The notes under the pieces: model-generated
Told to the model about the DNA's origin: nothing
Database searches by the model: none
What the model saw: only the letters and a program-made list of their open reading frames with translations
NCBI GenBank assembly: GCA_003665935.1
Contig: QPLR01000002.1
Coordinates: forward strand, 620,001 to 684,000
Length of the DNA stretch: 64,000 nucleotides
Reading direction: 5' to 3'
From: Halobellus sp. Atlit-31R
GTDB taxonomy: Archaea > Halobacteriota > Halobacteria > Halobacteriales > Haloferacaceae
Translations under genes and position numbers: made by a program
Shown: positions 54,004 to 61,744 of the stretch, one piece after another
Position numbering within the stretch: position 1 is the first letter of the stretch
Layout of the letters: each line of letters begins with the position of its first letter

Positions 54004-55487
54004 GCGGCGGCTCCGGGTCCGGACGCGCGGTGAACGTCACCGACGGTCCGTTGATCAAGCCGCTGTTCGTGCTCTCGCTGCCGATCGTACTCACGAATAT
54101 GCTACAGGTGGCGTACAATCTCGCGGACACGTTCTGGGTCGGACGGCTCGGACAGGACGCGGTCAGTGCGCTGTCGTTCTCGTGGGCGATCGTGTTCCTC
54201 ATCATCACGCTCGCAGCGGGCTTCACCGTCGCTGGCACTGTACTCGTCGCGCAGAACAAGGGCGCGGGGAACCTCGACCGGATTAACGCGGTCGCCGGCC
54301 AGACCATCGCGTTCGTGATCGGCCTCTCGGTGATCTTTTCGATCGCCGGCTACGCGCTGGCTCCCTGGCTGCTCGGACTGATCGGCGCGACGCCCGGAAC
54401 GACGGTGTACGACCTCTCGGTCACGTACACCCGGACGATGTTCCTCGGGATCCCGTTCGTCTTCGGCTTCTTCATCTTCCAGTCGCTGCTCCAGGGCTGG
54501 GGAGACACGCGGACGCCGCTGTATCTGATGCTCCTCGGGGTCGTGCTGAACGTGATCATCGACCCGTTCCTCATCCTCGGATTCCAGGACAACCTCCTGT
54601 TCGAGGTCGCCGGCCTCACCGCGCTCCAGGCTGACCTCTACGCCGCGACGGGATTCGCCGGCTACGGAGTGCAGGGCGCGGCGATCGCGACGATCGCCTC
54701 TCGCGGCGTCGGTGCCGTGATCGCGATCGGACTCTTGCTCTCGGGCCGGGTCGGAATCCACCTCGCGCCGCGGGATTTCATCCTGACGCGCGAGACGGTT
54801 AGCAAGATCTTCCGGATCGGCGCACCGGCGAGCGTCGAGATGAGCACGCAGTCGCTCGGGGTGACTGTCGTCACAGCCCTCGTCGCACTCGCAGGCGCCG
54901 AAGCCGTCGCCGCCTTCGGGATCGGCACCCGCGTCACCTCGCTCGTCGTGCTCCCCGCTCTCGGCCTCGCCCGGGGGACCGAGACGGTCGTCGGACAGAA
55001 CCTCGGCGCGAAGCAGGCCGACCGAGCGAAGCGGGCCGTCGTCGCCAGCGCCGGCATCACCGCCGGTGTGCTCGTCGCCGTCTCGGTGTTGGTCTATCTC
55101 AACGCAGCCGCCATCGTCGGCATCTTCATCACGGGTTCGGAGGCCGCCGCCGTCGTCGCCGCCGGCGCCGAGTACCTCCGGATCGTCGGCGCGACGTACG
55201 TGTTCCTCGGCGTGTTCTACGTCGTCCAAGGAGCCTACCGCGGCAGCGGCAGCACGCGCCTCGCAATGGTCTTCGGCATCGTCGGGCTCATTCTCCTCCG
55301 CATTCCGCCGGCGTACGCGCTCTTGGCGTGGTTCGATATGGGGGCGGCCGGCGTCTGGTACGGCATCGCTGTCGCGAACGTCCTGATGGTGCTTCTGTCC
55401 GGAGCCTACTTCCTGCGCGGCACCTGGACCGAAGGCGTCATCGACCGGGGGCAGTCGGGTCGGGAGATGCCCGCGGGCGACGACTGA
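54000..55487 (+). CDS. MATE-family efflux transporter
   Basis: 495 residues, twelve membrane helices in two related halves (for example PLFVLSLPIVLTNMLQVAYNLADTFWVGRLGQDAVSALSFSW and IGAPASVEMSTQSLGVTVVTALVALAGAEAVAAFGIG). Exports cationic drugs or other compounds in exchange for Na+ or H+. Co-transcribed with the TetR gene upstream. Acidic end GREMPAGDD. Confidence 0.9.
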   Translation: MSGGSGSGRAVNVTDGPLIKPLFVLSLPIVLTNMLQVAYNLADTFWVGRLGQDAVSALSFSWAIVFLIITLAAGFTVAGTVLVAQNKGAGNLDRINAVAGQTIAFVIGLSVIFSIAGYALAPWLLGLIGATPGTTVYDLSVTYTRTMFLGIPFVFGFFIFQSLLQGWGDTRTPLYLMLLGVVLNVIIDPFLILGFQDNLLFEVAGLTALQADLYAATGFAGYGVQGAAIATIASRGVGAVIAIGLLLSGRVGIHLAPRDFILTRETVSKIFRIGAPASVEMSTQSLGVTVVTALVALAGAEAVAAFGIGTRVTSLVVLPALGLARGTETVVGQNLGAKQADRAKRAVVASAGITAGVLVAVSVLVYLNAAAIVGIFITGSEAAAVVAAGAEYLRIVGATYVFLGVFYVVQGAYRGSGSTRLAMVFGIVGLILLRIPPAYALLAWFDMGAAGVWYGIAVANVLMVLLSGAYFLRGTWTEGVIDRGQSGREMPAGDD

Positions 55488-56754
55488 CTCGGCAACTGGC
55501 GACAGAGTTTCTATATCGAGATATGGTTTACTCGTCTGGCTGCGGACTTCACTTACCATCGTGTGAGCTAGCCGTGACGCCAACAGCGGAGGTGACCTCG
55601 GCTGAAACACCCCGCCGCTGGCGATAGCCGAGTCCGATACTGCCTATGGTTCGCCCGCCACCCCGGCAGCCTGCATCTTCGGGTTTCACTCGCGACTCGG
55701 TTCTGTCCGTCGTCGCGGACGCCGACCGGGGGCGCGAGAGTCGGGACGGCTGTTGGCTCGCACCACAGTAGACAGCGGCTCCCCGTCGAGAGCGCAACGT
55801 CGCCGGCTACTCGGTTCGACCGCCAGCCACGGGCCACTTGGAGTGCGGCATCGGCGACTTCGGGAGGCACACTGAAGCTATCGAAATCGGTGCAAAGCAG
55901 CGATGCTGACGTAGTCCGCGGGTGTAAGTGACTCATCAGGGCCCGGAACGGAGTTTAAAACTCGAAGAGATCACTCACGACTCTACTGGTGACACGTTAC
56001 GACGTCTATCTTGACGTCCGTCTCGGAGCTGCACCGGTTGTGGCCGGAAACTGTCCGAGGAGTGAGTCGTAACGACGGCGCAGTAGAACGCACTGTCGAC
56101 GCTCTTTGTGATCACACAGCGGGATGGCTAGCGAGCTCGGCACGATTCGACGGGTGACTGATGGGGGCTGTACCCGGACGGCTCCCGCCGCACGTACCTT
56201 AGTGTGACTCCCGAACCGGCGTTCAGCCACAGGGAGCCGGGTTCGACGTCGAAGCCACAGCGGACACAGCAACCCGACGGCAGTGTCGTCTAGCAGTGAT
56301 AGAGAGACGAGCGCATACCCGCGGCTTCCCGTGAGTGAGGAGTGTTCCGACGCTCTGTCGGAATCGAGGAGCGAACAGGGGGGGTTGAGCGGACAGCATA
56401 GTGTGACTCGACACCTTCCTGCGTGCCCTCCCGACGCGGCGCTCGAGTGACGTCGACCGGAGGAGTTCGAAGCCGAACGTCCGGACTCTCGACCCCGACC
56501 GGCCGATGGATGACTCTGTGGGTGTGACCTCTCGATATCGTGTTCGGTAGCGACTTGGTCGGAACTCGCATTATTTTGTTGCTTCAGTACCAATATATTT
56601 TATTTGTGTAGATATAGTATACCTGTGCAAAGTGACTTCATTTACACAGATAATGTGCGCTAGCGGCCAAGTATAAGATAGCATATTCACAGCTAAGCTC
56701 TCTTATTCTGCTATCTACAGTAAAGTGAAGTGGGGGGCAGACGCAGGGTGTAGT
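55488..56754. other. 1.27-kb region without a convincing gene
   Basis: No open frame has haloarchaeal codon use: candidates at 55568-55936 and 56006-56593 (minus) are rich in Arg, Ser, Cys and His and lack the usual acidic bias. Short palindromes occur, e.g. GTTACGAC/GTCGTAAC at 55996-56003 and 56066-56073 and TTCCGAC/GTCGGAA near 56345; AGTGTGACTC occurs twice. The last 190 bases (56565-56750) are AT-rich, with TGTAGATA (56607) and TATCTACA (56712) as an inverted pair. Confidence 0.7.
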
Positions 56755-57225
56755 ATGGCTGCCGAGGAAGTCGACACCGAGCGGACGACAGTGATGACCT
56801 ACGTCCCCGCCTACCAGAAGGAGCGCTGGAAAGAACACGCCGAGCAGTTGGGGATGAGTCAAAGCGAATTCGTTCGGACGATGGTCCAGGCGGGCCGCCG
56901 GGACTTCGAGGTCCCCGAACTACCCGGATCTGAAGACGCCCGTGAAGGTGCAAACGACCCGTCTGGACCCCAGGGGTCACAGCCCGATGACGGGGCTGTA
57001 GATCAGGGTCCCGACGACGGCTTCGAGGGCCGGGTTCTCGATGCCCTCTCGGTTTCGGAGTATCGATCGTGGGACGAACTCCTCGCGGCGCTGACCGACG
57101 ACATCGAGAGCCGTCTGGACGAGACACTCCAAGAGCTACAGGCCTCGAACGCAGTGCGATACAGCGGCCGCCACGGCGGCTACGCGCTTGCCTCCGACGC
57201 GTCGGGGGGTGAAGATGAGCGTTGA
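56755..57225 (+). CDS. DUF5805 domain protein
   Basis: 156 residues, no Cys. The N-terminal part (VMTYVPAYQKERWKEHAEQLGMSQSEFVRTMVQAGRRDF) looks like a ribbon-helix-helix DNA-binding unit, followed by a disordered Gly/Pro/Asp linker and a C-terminal winged-helix-like segment (VLDALSVSEYRSWDELLAALTDDIESRLDETLQELQASNAVRYSGRHGGYALA). ATG 56755; its last 11 bases overlap the recombinase gene, which suggests the two proteins act together, perhaps on the AT-rich DNA just upstream. Confidence 0.82.
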   Translation: MAAEEVDTERTTVMTYVPAYQKERWKEHAEQLGMSQSEFVRTMVQAGRRDFEVPELPGSEDAREGANDPSGPQGSQPDDGAVDQGPDDGFEGRVLDALSVSEYRSWDELLAALTDDIESRLDETLQELQASNAVRYSGRHGGYALASDASGGEDER

Positions 57226-58285
57226 GTCCGCGGGCAGTGAGGCCCTCGAGGACCCGATCGCGTACTTCCTGCAAGATATGACCTACCACGGAAAGTCCGA
57301 GCGGACCCGAAGCGCGTACGAGCGCGTCCTGCGGCGGTTCGAGAGGTTTCTGAGTGACCCGTCACGGAACCCGTCCGGGTCACAGACCCCGGTAGCGGAG
57401 GCGACCCACAGAGACTGTATGGCGTGGATCCACTCGCTCCGACAGGCCGACGTCGCCGATAGCACGATTGCGACGTACGCCTCCTACCTCCACCGATTCT
57501 ACGCCTATCTCGCTCAGGTCGGTGCGTTCGAGTCGAATCCGATGGCGTTGGTGATCGAGGAGATGGACGAGCGGATCGACACGAATCCGTCCCGTCGCGA
57601 GATCTCTCTCACGGAGATGCGGGAGTTCCTCTCGGCGATCGCGCATCCACTGGATCACGCAGTCGTCGCGACGCTGTTGAAAACGGGAATGCGGGTCGGA
57701 GAGCTCTGTAACCTCGACTTGCGCGACGTCGCGCTCGGAGGCAGTACACCGATCACCGCTGTATCGAGCGGTCGCGTCACGACGCGGCCGCAGCTAGACG
57801 GGCGCGGCACCTCGCTGTACGTTTCGTCCGAGCCGTCGGCCGGCGACGTCGTGGCCGGTGAGCAGCGGTCGGCGTCGAACAAGCGCAAGCGGTCGACAGT
57901 GGTCCCTCTCGACGAGGAACTAGAGATGGTCCTCCGTCGCTGGCTCGCGATCCGGCCGGCGGCACGCTCCGCTGCCGAACCGCTGTTCGTGAGTACATCG
58001 GGGAGTTGGGGCAGTCGGCTCACACCGGATATGGTCCACCACTTAGTCGAGGGGCACGCCAGCGACGCCGGGTGGCACCGCCCCGGCGGCGGCGCCGAAG
58101 AGAACGTGACGCCGCACTACTTCCGGCACTTCTTCACGACGCACCTCCGCGACCGAACCGGAGACCGAGGGATCGTCAAGTATCTCCGCGGCGACGTCGG
58201 CGGCGACATCATCGATACCTACACTCACAACTGGGGTGACCGGGTTCGTGAGACGTACGAAGCGCACATCTATTCGTTGTACTGA
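57215..58285 (+). CDS. Tyrosine recombinase (XerC/D-like)
   Basis: 356 residues. SAM-like core-binding domain (about 10-115), catalytic domain with R160 (KTGMRVGELCNLDL), a Lys on the beta hairpin (SNKRKRSTVVPL, K223/K225), H301-x-x-R304 (PHYFRH) and nucleophile Y336 (IDTYTH). The second conserved His/Trp of the family (G-H before the Tyr in Xer enzymes) is Asp327 in LRGDVGG. No element boundaries, cargo or flanking tRNA insertion are seen, so a resident chromosomal recombinase is more likely than a provirus integrase. An SD-like GGGGTGA lies before ATG 57215. Confidence 0.88.
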   Translation: MSVESAGSEALEDPIAYFLQDMTYHGKSERTRSAYERVLRRFERFLSDPSRNPSGSQTPVAEATHRDCMAWIHSLRQADVADSTIATYASYLHRFYAYLAQVGAFESNPMALVIEEMDERIDTNPSRREISLTEMREFLSAIAHPLDHAVVATLLKTGMRVGELCNLDLRDVALGGSTPITAVSSGRVTTRPQLDGRGTSLYVSSEPSAGDVVAGEQRSASNKRKRSTVVPLDEELEMVLRRWLAIRPAARSAAEPLFVSTSGSWGSRLTPDMVHHLVEGHASDAGWHRPGGGAEENVTPHYFRHFFTTHLRDRTGDRGIVKYLRGDVGGDIIDTYTHNWGDRVRETYEAHIYSLY

Positions 58286-58589
58286 GATGTAGCGCCGTAC
58301 GAGGAGAGACTTGTAAATCTTATTTCGCTATACTAAATCTGTGCCGGCGTTCGGCAGACTCCGGCCGGTCCGCGTTTTGCTCATCGCCTTCCGTTCGCCG
58401 TTGCCGACCTCAGCGAACGTGACTCGAGAGCGATAGACAGGCAACTGGCCGCGTAGTGTGAGGTGCGTGGTCGACGCCGAGCCAGTGGTCGGAGCGGGGA
58501 CCGTCACGTCTCAGACTGGACTGCCTGTCTGCGGTGCGTCTGATCGGTAGATCCGGCCTGTTTAAGGCCTGGGAGTACCTCGGCCGCGT
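58286..58589. other. 304-bp intergenic region
   Basis: Starts with an AT-rich stretch (TTGTAAATCTTATTTCGC) that could stop transcription of the recombinase; then low-information GC-rich sequence; ends with the coaD promoter. No gene seen. Confidence 0.6.
58561..58566 (+). promoter_or_regulatory. TATA box of coaD
   Basis: TTTAAG 26 bases before ATG 58590, implying a leaderless mRNA. Confidence 0.6.
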
Positions 58590-59111
58590 ATGCACGTCGC
58601 GCTGGGCGGGACGTTCGATCCGGTCCACGACGGCCACCTCGCACTCTTCGAGCGCGCGTTCGAGTTGGGCGACGTTACCGTCGGATTGACCAGCGACGAA
58701 CTCGCGCCGAAGACCCGCCACGTCGACCGCTACGTCAGGCCGTTCGACGAGCGCAAAGCCGATCTCGTCGAGGAGCTGGAACCGCTCGCAACGTCGTACA
58801 GCCGGGAGTTCGAGGTGCGGGAGCTGACGGAGCCGACCGGGATCGCTACCGAGGAGAAGTTCGACGCCCTCATCGTCTCTCCGGAGACGCGGGACGGGGG
58901 CGAGCGAATCAACGAGATCCGTCGGGAGCGCGGTTACGATCCCTTAGAGATCGAGGTCGTCGGCCACGTCAGCGCCGAAGACGGCAAACGCATCTCCTCG
59001 ACGCGCATCGTCCGCGGGGAGATCGACCGCCACGGGAACGTGACCCCCGAGCGGGACGGTCGAGGCCCGAAGCGGTCGAGTGGCGACGAGTCGGAACCGA
59101 CCGACGCCTGA
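58590..59111 (+). CDS. coaD: Phosphopantetheine adenylyltransferase
   Basis: Penultimate step of CoA synthesis: 4'-phosphopantetheine + ATP to dephospho-CoA. 173 residues, nucleotidyltransferase fold of archaeal/eukaryal type: ALGGTFDPVHDGHLALFERAF (ATP-binding T/HxGH variant) and ISSTRIVRGEID (ISSTxxR). C-terminal 25 residues are acidic, beyond the domain. Leaderless. Convergent with the TFB-like gene. Confidence 0.93.
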   Translation: MHVALGGTFDPVHDGHLALFERAFELGDVTVGLTSDELAPKTRHVDRYVRPFDERKADLVEELEPLATSYSREFEVRELTEPTGIATEEKFDALIVSPETRDGGERINEIRRERGYDPLEIEVVGHVSAEDGKRISSTRIVRGEIDRHGNVTPERDGRGPKRSSGDESEPTDA

Positions 59112-59117
59112 GGACCG

Positions 59118-59426
59118 CTACCACGACGGCGGCTGGAAGCCGGCCGACTCCAGCACCGGCTTCCAGTGCTGTTGGACGCTGAGCCGGGTCACGTCCATCG
59201 CGTCGGCGACCCGCGACTGCGACCGCTCCTCGCCGGCGATCAGTGCGCCAGCGTAGAGACTCGCGGCCGCGACGACTCGTTTGGAGCGATCTTCGTCCGG
59301 GACTTCGGAGAGAAACAGGTCCGCTGCAACTGAGCGGGCGTCGGCTCCGAGTTCCAAGCGGTCCGCCCCCCGCTCGATGTGGTTCAGCCACTCCTCGTTG
59401 GCGACGCGGTCGCGGGCGCTGTACAT
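59118..59426 (-). CDS. Single-cyclin-fold TFB-like protein
   Basis: 102 residues, one cyclin box only: NEEWLNHIERGADRLELGADARSVAADLFLSEVPDEDRSKRVVAAASLYAGALIAGEERSQSRVADAMDVTRLSVQQHWKPVLESAG, with the recognition helix-turn-helix (VADAMDVTRLSVQQHWK). Full TFB has a zinc ribbon and two such repeats; both the ribbon and the second repeat are absent, so it cannot replace TFB and may act as an antagonist or DNA-binding modulator. ATG 59426 used. Confidence 0.78.
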   Translation of the reverse strand: MYSARDRVANEEWLNHIERGADRLELGADARSVAADLFLSEVPDEDRSKRVVAAASLYAGALIAGEERSQSRVADAMDVTRLSVQQHWKPVLESAGFQPPSW

Positions 59427-59508
59427 ATCCACAGTCCGTCGTCGCGGGGTAAGAACCCTGCGCGCGGAGCGACAGGTTGATTTGCGCCTTCCCTGTACGG
59501 TGAACTGC

Positions 59509-59591
59509 GCGCGGGTAGCCAAGTGGCCAACGGCGCAGCGCTTAGGACGCTGTGGTATAGACCTCCGCAGGTTCGAATCCTGTCCCGCGCA
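59509..59591 (+). tRNA. tRNA-Leu (anticodon UAG)
   Basis: Acceptor GCGCGGG/CCCGCGC with discriminator A at 59591, anticodon loop CTTAGGA (UAG), long variable arm and GGTTCGAATCC T-arm. No intron, no encoded CCA. Confidence 0.95.
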
Positions 59592-59631
59592 TCGAAGAGT
59601 CGGGCGACGAGCGAGCGGACGTAAATTCGAC

Positions 59632-59823
59632 TCAGAAGAACGACTGGATCGCGCGAATCACGTTCGACGCCGACGCGATGAGGTTTCGGGTCACGCCCCT
59701 CGTCTCGATCCGGATCTTCTCATCGAGGTACGCCTCTCTCGCGGCGAGGACAGGATCTTCGGCAGTAAGTCCGCATAGATTTCTCGTCGGACGGGACGGC
59801 GAGAATCTCCGAACAGTTAGCAT
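59632..59823 (-). CDS. Possible small protein of unknown function
   Basis: 63 residues from ATG 59823, starting 9 bases after the stop of the gene upstream, so it may be the second gene of that operon. Basic, without acidic bias, with one amphipathic C-terminal helix (NLIASASNVIRAIQSFF). It runs close to the 3' end of the tRNA gene on the other strand. Coding status uncertain: codon use is weak and no family is recognised. Confidence 0.35.
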   Translation of the reverse strand: MLTVRRFSPSRPTRNLCGLTAEDPVLAAREAYLDEKIRIETRGVTRNLIASASNVIRAIQSFF

Positions 59824-59831
59824 AATCCCAC

Positions 59832-61055
59832 TCAGTTCGAGGGCTGCGTCAAGACCGAGTCCGTCATCCAACAGCCGTCGTACTGGCCGCTGTCGATCTT
59901 CCGTAACTGGAACTCGTAGCGCCCGGTGACGTTGTCGCCCCGGCGGGTGATCACTCGAACCCGAGCGCGGTCGGAAGCGGCGCGCGTCGGCTCGTACTGC
60001 GCACTCTCGTAAGTCAGAAGCGACGCGTACGCCGGGCTGTTGATCACCTCCGTGAACTCGGCGAAACTAGTGACTGCGCGGCGGTTCCGCGGCGAGGCGA
60101 ACCGCCGGACCGTCCGGATCCCGTCGTTCGTCTCTTCGTCGTTGTACTTGAGCGCGTTCGTCTGGATCTGCACCACCTGTAGGTAGGATCGCTCGCAGGT
60201 CGGCCGCGGCCGAACGTTCCGCTCTAGTTCCGAGAGCGTAGCACCGTCACCGCGCGCCGGGGCGGTCGATCTGGCAGCCATCCTCGTTGCCGACGTCGTT
60301 TCGGAGTCGGTCGGCGGCGGCGGGGCAGTCATCACCGGTGTGGTGACGACGTCGACGCCGTCACCCCCCGAGACCGCGGTTGGCTCGTCGGCTACGAGCG
60401 GCGGGGCGAAAGCCACTGCGCCGGCCCCGATCGCGACGAAGAGCAGCACCGCGATCACCGCGAGACGCCTGGAACCGACAGCGGCCAGCGTCGAGGGCGA
60501 AGGCGTTCGATTCGACGTAGTCGAGGGCGCCGTCGACGTCGATCGCTCGGAATCGATCGACCGAGCGACAGAGGCTGAACGTTCTGTTGGCGTCGACTGG
60601 TCCGACGGCGTCGACTCCGCACGCGACTCGTCGACGTAGGACCGAGCTCGGGCCGGAACGCCGAGGGCGTCCTCACAGAGCGGCTCCGCTTCGGGGGGCG
60701 CGAGCGCGTACAGGAGTCGCTCGCGGAGGTCGGCGGGAGTGACGACTGCCGTGTCTGCCTCGAACGCCGTCGGGAGCGACTCTCCGGGCTGCAAGACGAT
60801 CGCGTCGGCGTTCGCGACGTCGCCGGCCGCGTCCGACGAGTCAGACAGCCCGACGAGAACTGTGCTGCGAGTGTCGCCCCGGACGATCGTCACCGACGGT
60901 GGGTCGTCCGAGACCTCGACGGCGGCCTCGGACTCGGTGTCGACGCCGATCGACTCCGCGTAGAGATCTCCGACGAACGAGGCCAGCTCCGGTCGAGAGA
61001 GTCGTTCGAGAGCGGTCGCGAACTCCGCTTGAGGGATCGGGGCGGCGTCGGTCAT
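59832..61055 (-). CDS. Single-pass membrane protein with cytoplasmic and external domains
   Basis: 407 residues. N-terminal domain (about 1-135) with FATALERLSRPELASFVGDLYAE and SVTIVRGDTRSTVLVG is possibly a restriction-endonuclease-like fold without obvious catalytic residues; a Ser/Thr-rich linker (135-195); one membrane helix near 195-220 (LAVIAVLLFVAIGAGAVAFAPP); a Thr/Pro-rich spacer; and a C-terminal external domain with two Cys (CERSYLQVVQIQTNALKYN ... YDGCWMTD) resembling DUF4864/NTF2-like folds. Function not known. Confidence 0.7.
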   Translation of the reverse strand: MTDAAPIPQAEFATALERLSRPELASFVGDLYAESIGVDTESEAAVEVSDDPPSVTIVRGDTRSTVLVGLSDSSDAAGDVANADAIVLQPGESLPTAFEADTAVVTPADLRERLLYALAPPEAEPLCEDALGVPARARSYVDESRAESTPSDQSTPTERSASVARSIDSERSTSTAPSTTSNRTPSPSTLAAVGSRRLAVIAVLLFVAIGAGAVAFAPPLVADEPTAVSGGDGVDVVTTPVMTAPPPPTDSETTSATRMAARSTAPARGDGATLSELERNVRPRPTCERSYLQVVQIQTNALKYNDEETNDGIRTVRRFASPRNRRAVTSFAEFTEVINSPAYASLLTYESAQYEPTRAASDRARVRVITRRGDNVTGRYEFQLRKIDSGQYDGCWMTDSVLTQPSN

Positions 61056-61121
61056 CGGGGTACCACGTGGTGAGTACGCTCAGTAGGGACTGCGCCGACA
61101 TTCCGCTTGTGGCCGGTGTCC

Positions 61122-61163
61122 CGGTGAACTGCCTCGGGATCGAGCCCCGAGGCACTCGCCTTG
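61122..61163 (-). mobile_element. 42-bp solo derivative of the IS605 ends
   Basis: On the minus strand it reads, in order, CAAGGCGAGTG plus the left hairpin arm of the IS at 25671, then the second arm followed by CAGTTCACCG, the right tip at 27636. Only two loop-proximal bases differ from the full hairpin. It lacks all genes. A TCTACA 13 bases outside it matches the full element too. Simplest explanation: recombination between the two identical hairpins of a former IS copy, or a miniature element mobilised by TnpA. Confidence 0.8.
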
Positions 61164-61194
61164 CACCGCTTGTAGACCGAGCGCGGCCGGTCCA

Positions 61195-61641
61195 TCAGGC
61201 GCTACCCGCCGACGAGTCAGACAGACGTGCGGCCAGGTTCTCCAGCGTCCGTTCGAGTTCGCGGCGGTTGAACCGCGCCGCGACCGGCCCGAGGAGCCAC
61301 TCGACGACCGCGGGGAGCCCGAGATCGTAGTCGGCCGAGTAGGTGACGCGGGTACCGCCGTCAGCGGGCTCGAACCGCCACTCGATGCGGCCGTCGATGT
61401 CGCCCGAGAGTTCGAAGACGATCCGCTCCGGTGGGTCGTGGACGACGCCGCGGACCTCGCCGTCGAACGCGAGACCCAGCCGGTAGGTGTAGGTCGCGCG
61501 CTTTCCCCCGTCGTCGAAGACGCCGACCGTCTCGACGTTCGAGAGTCGCGGCGAGATCCGCGCCTGGTTCTCCGGGACGTCCATAAACTCGAAGACGGCG
61601 GTCGGGGGGCGGTCGACGATCCGCTCGGCGACGGCGTACAT
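61195..61641 (-). CDS. SRPBCC (START/Bet v 1-like) family protein
   Basis: 148 residues, a full single SRPBCC domain: AERIVDRPPTAVFEFMDVPENQARISP, ... GEVRGVVHDPPERIVFELSGDIDGRIEWRFEPADGGTRVTYSADYDLG and the C-terminal helix RRELERTLENLAARL. Members bind lipids or polyketide-like ligands, some act as aromatase/cyclases; the ligand here is unknown. ATG 61641. Divergent from the ABC exporter genes. Confidence 0.85.
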   Translation of the reverse strand: MYAVAERIVDRPPTAVFEFMDVPENQARISPRLSNVETVGVFDDGGKRATYTYRLGLAFDGEVRGVVHDPPERIVFELSGDIDGRIEWRFEPADGGTRVTYSADYDLGLPAVVEWLLGPVAARFNRRELERTLENLAARLSDSSAGSA

Positions 61642-61744
61642 ACCGGCCGGTCGAGCCGCAACGACAAAACAGCGGTGGCGGGCCCGGCGTTTCGTTCCTC
61701 CGGCCCGGCTGTAGCTTTTGTAGCTGCCGCCCTTCGATACGACA

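Noticed and set aside
55568..55936. Possible 122-residue gene on the minus strand
   Set aside because: Same non-haloarchaeal composition and no recognisable fold; may be decayed coding sequence.
56006..56593. Possible 195-residue gene on the minus strand in the gene desert
   Set aside because: Composition rich in Arg, Ser, Cys and His instead of Asp/Glu; no start context, no motif.
57215..58285. Recombinase as integrase of a provirus
   Set aside because: No virus genes, no att duplication at the neighbouring tRNA-Leu(UAG), and the gene is paired with DUF5805.
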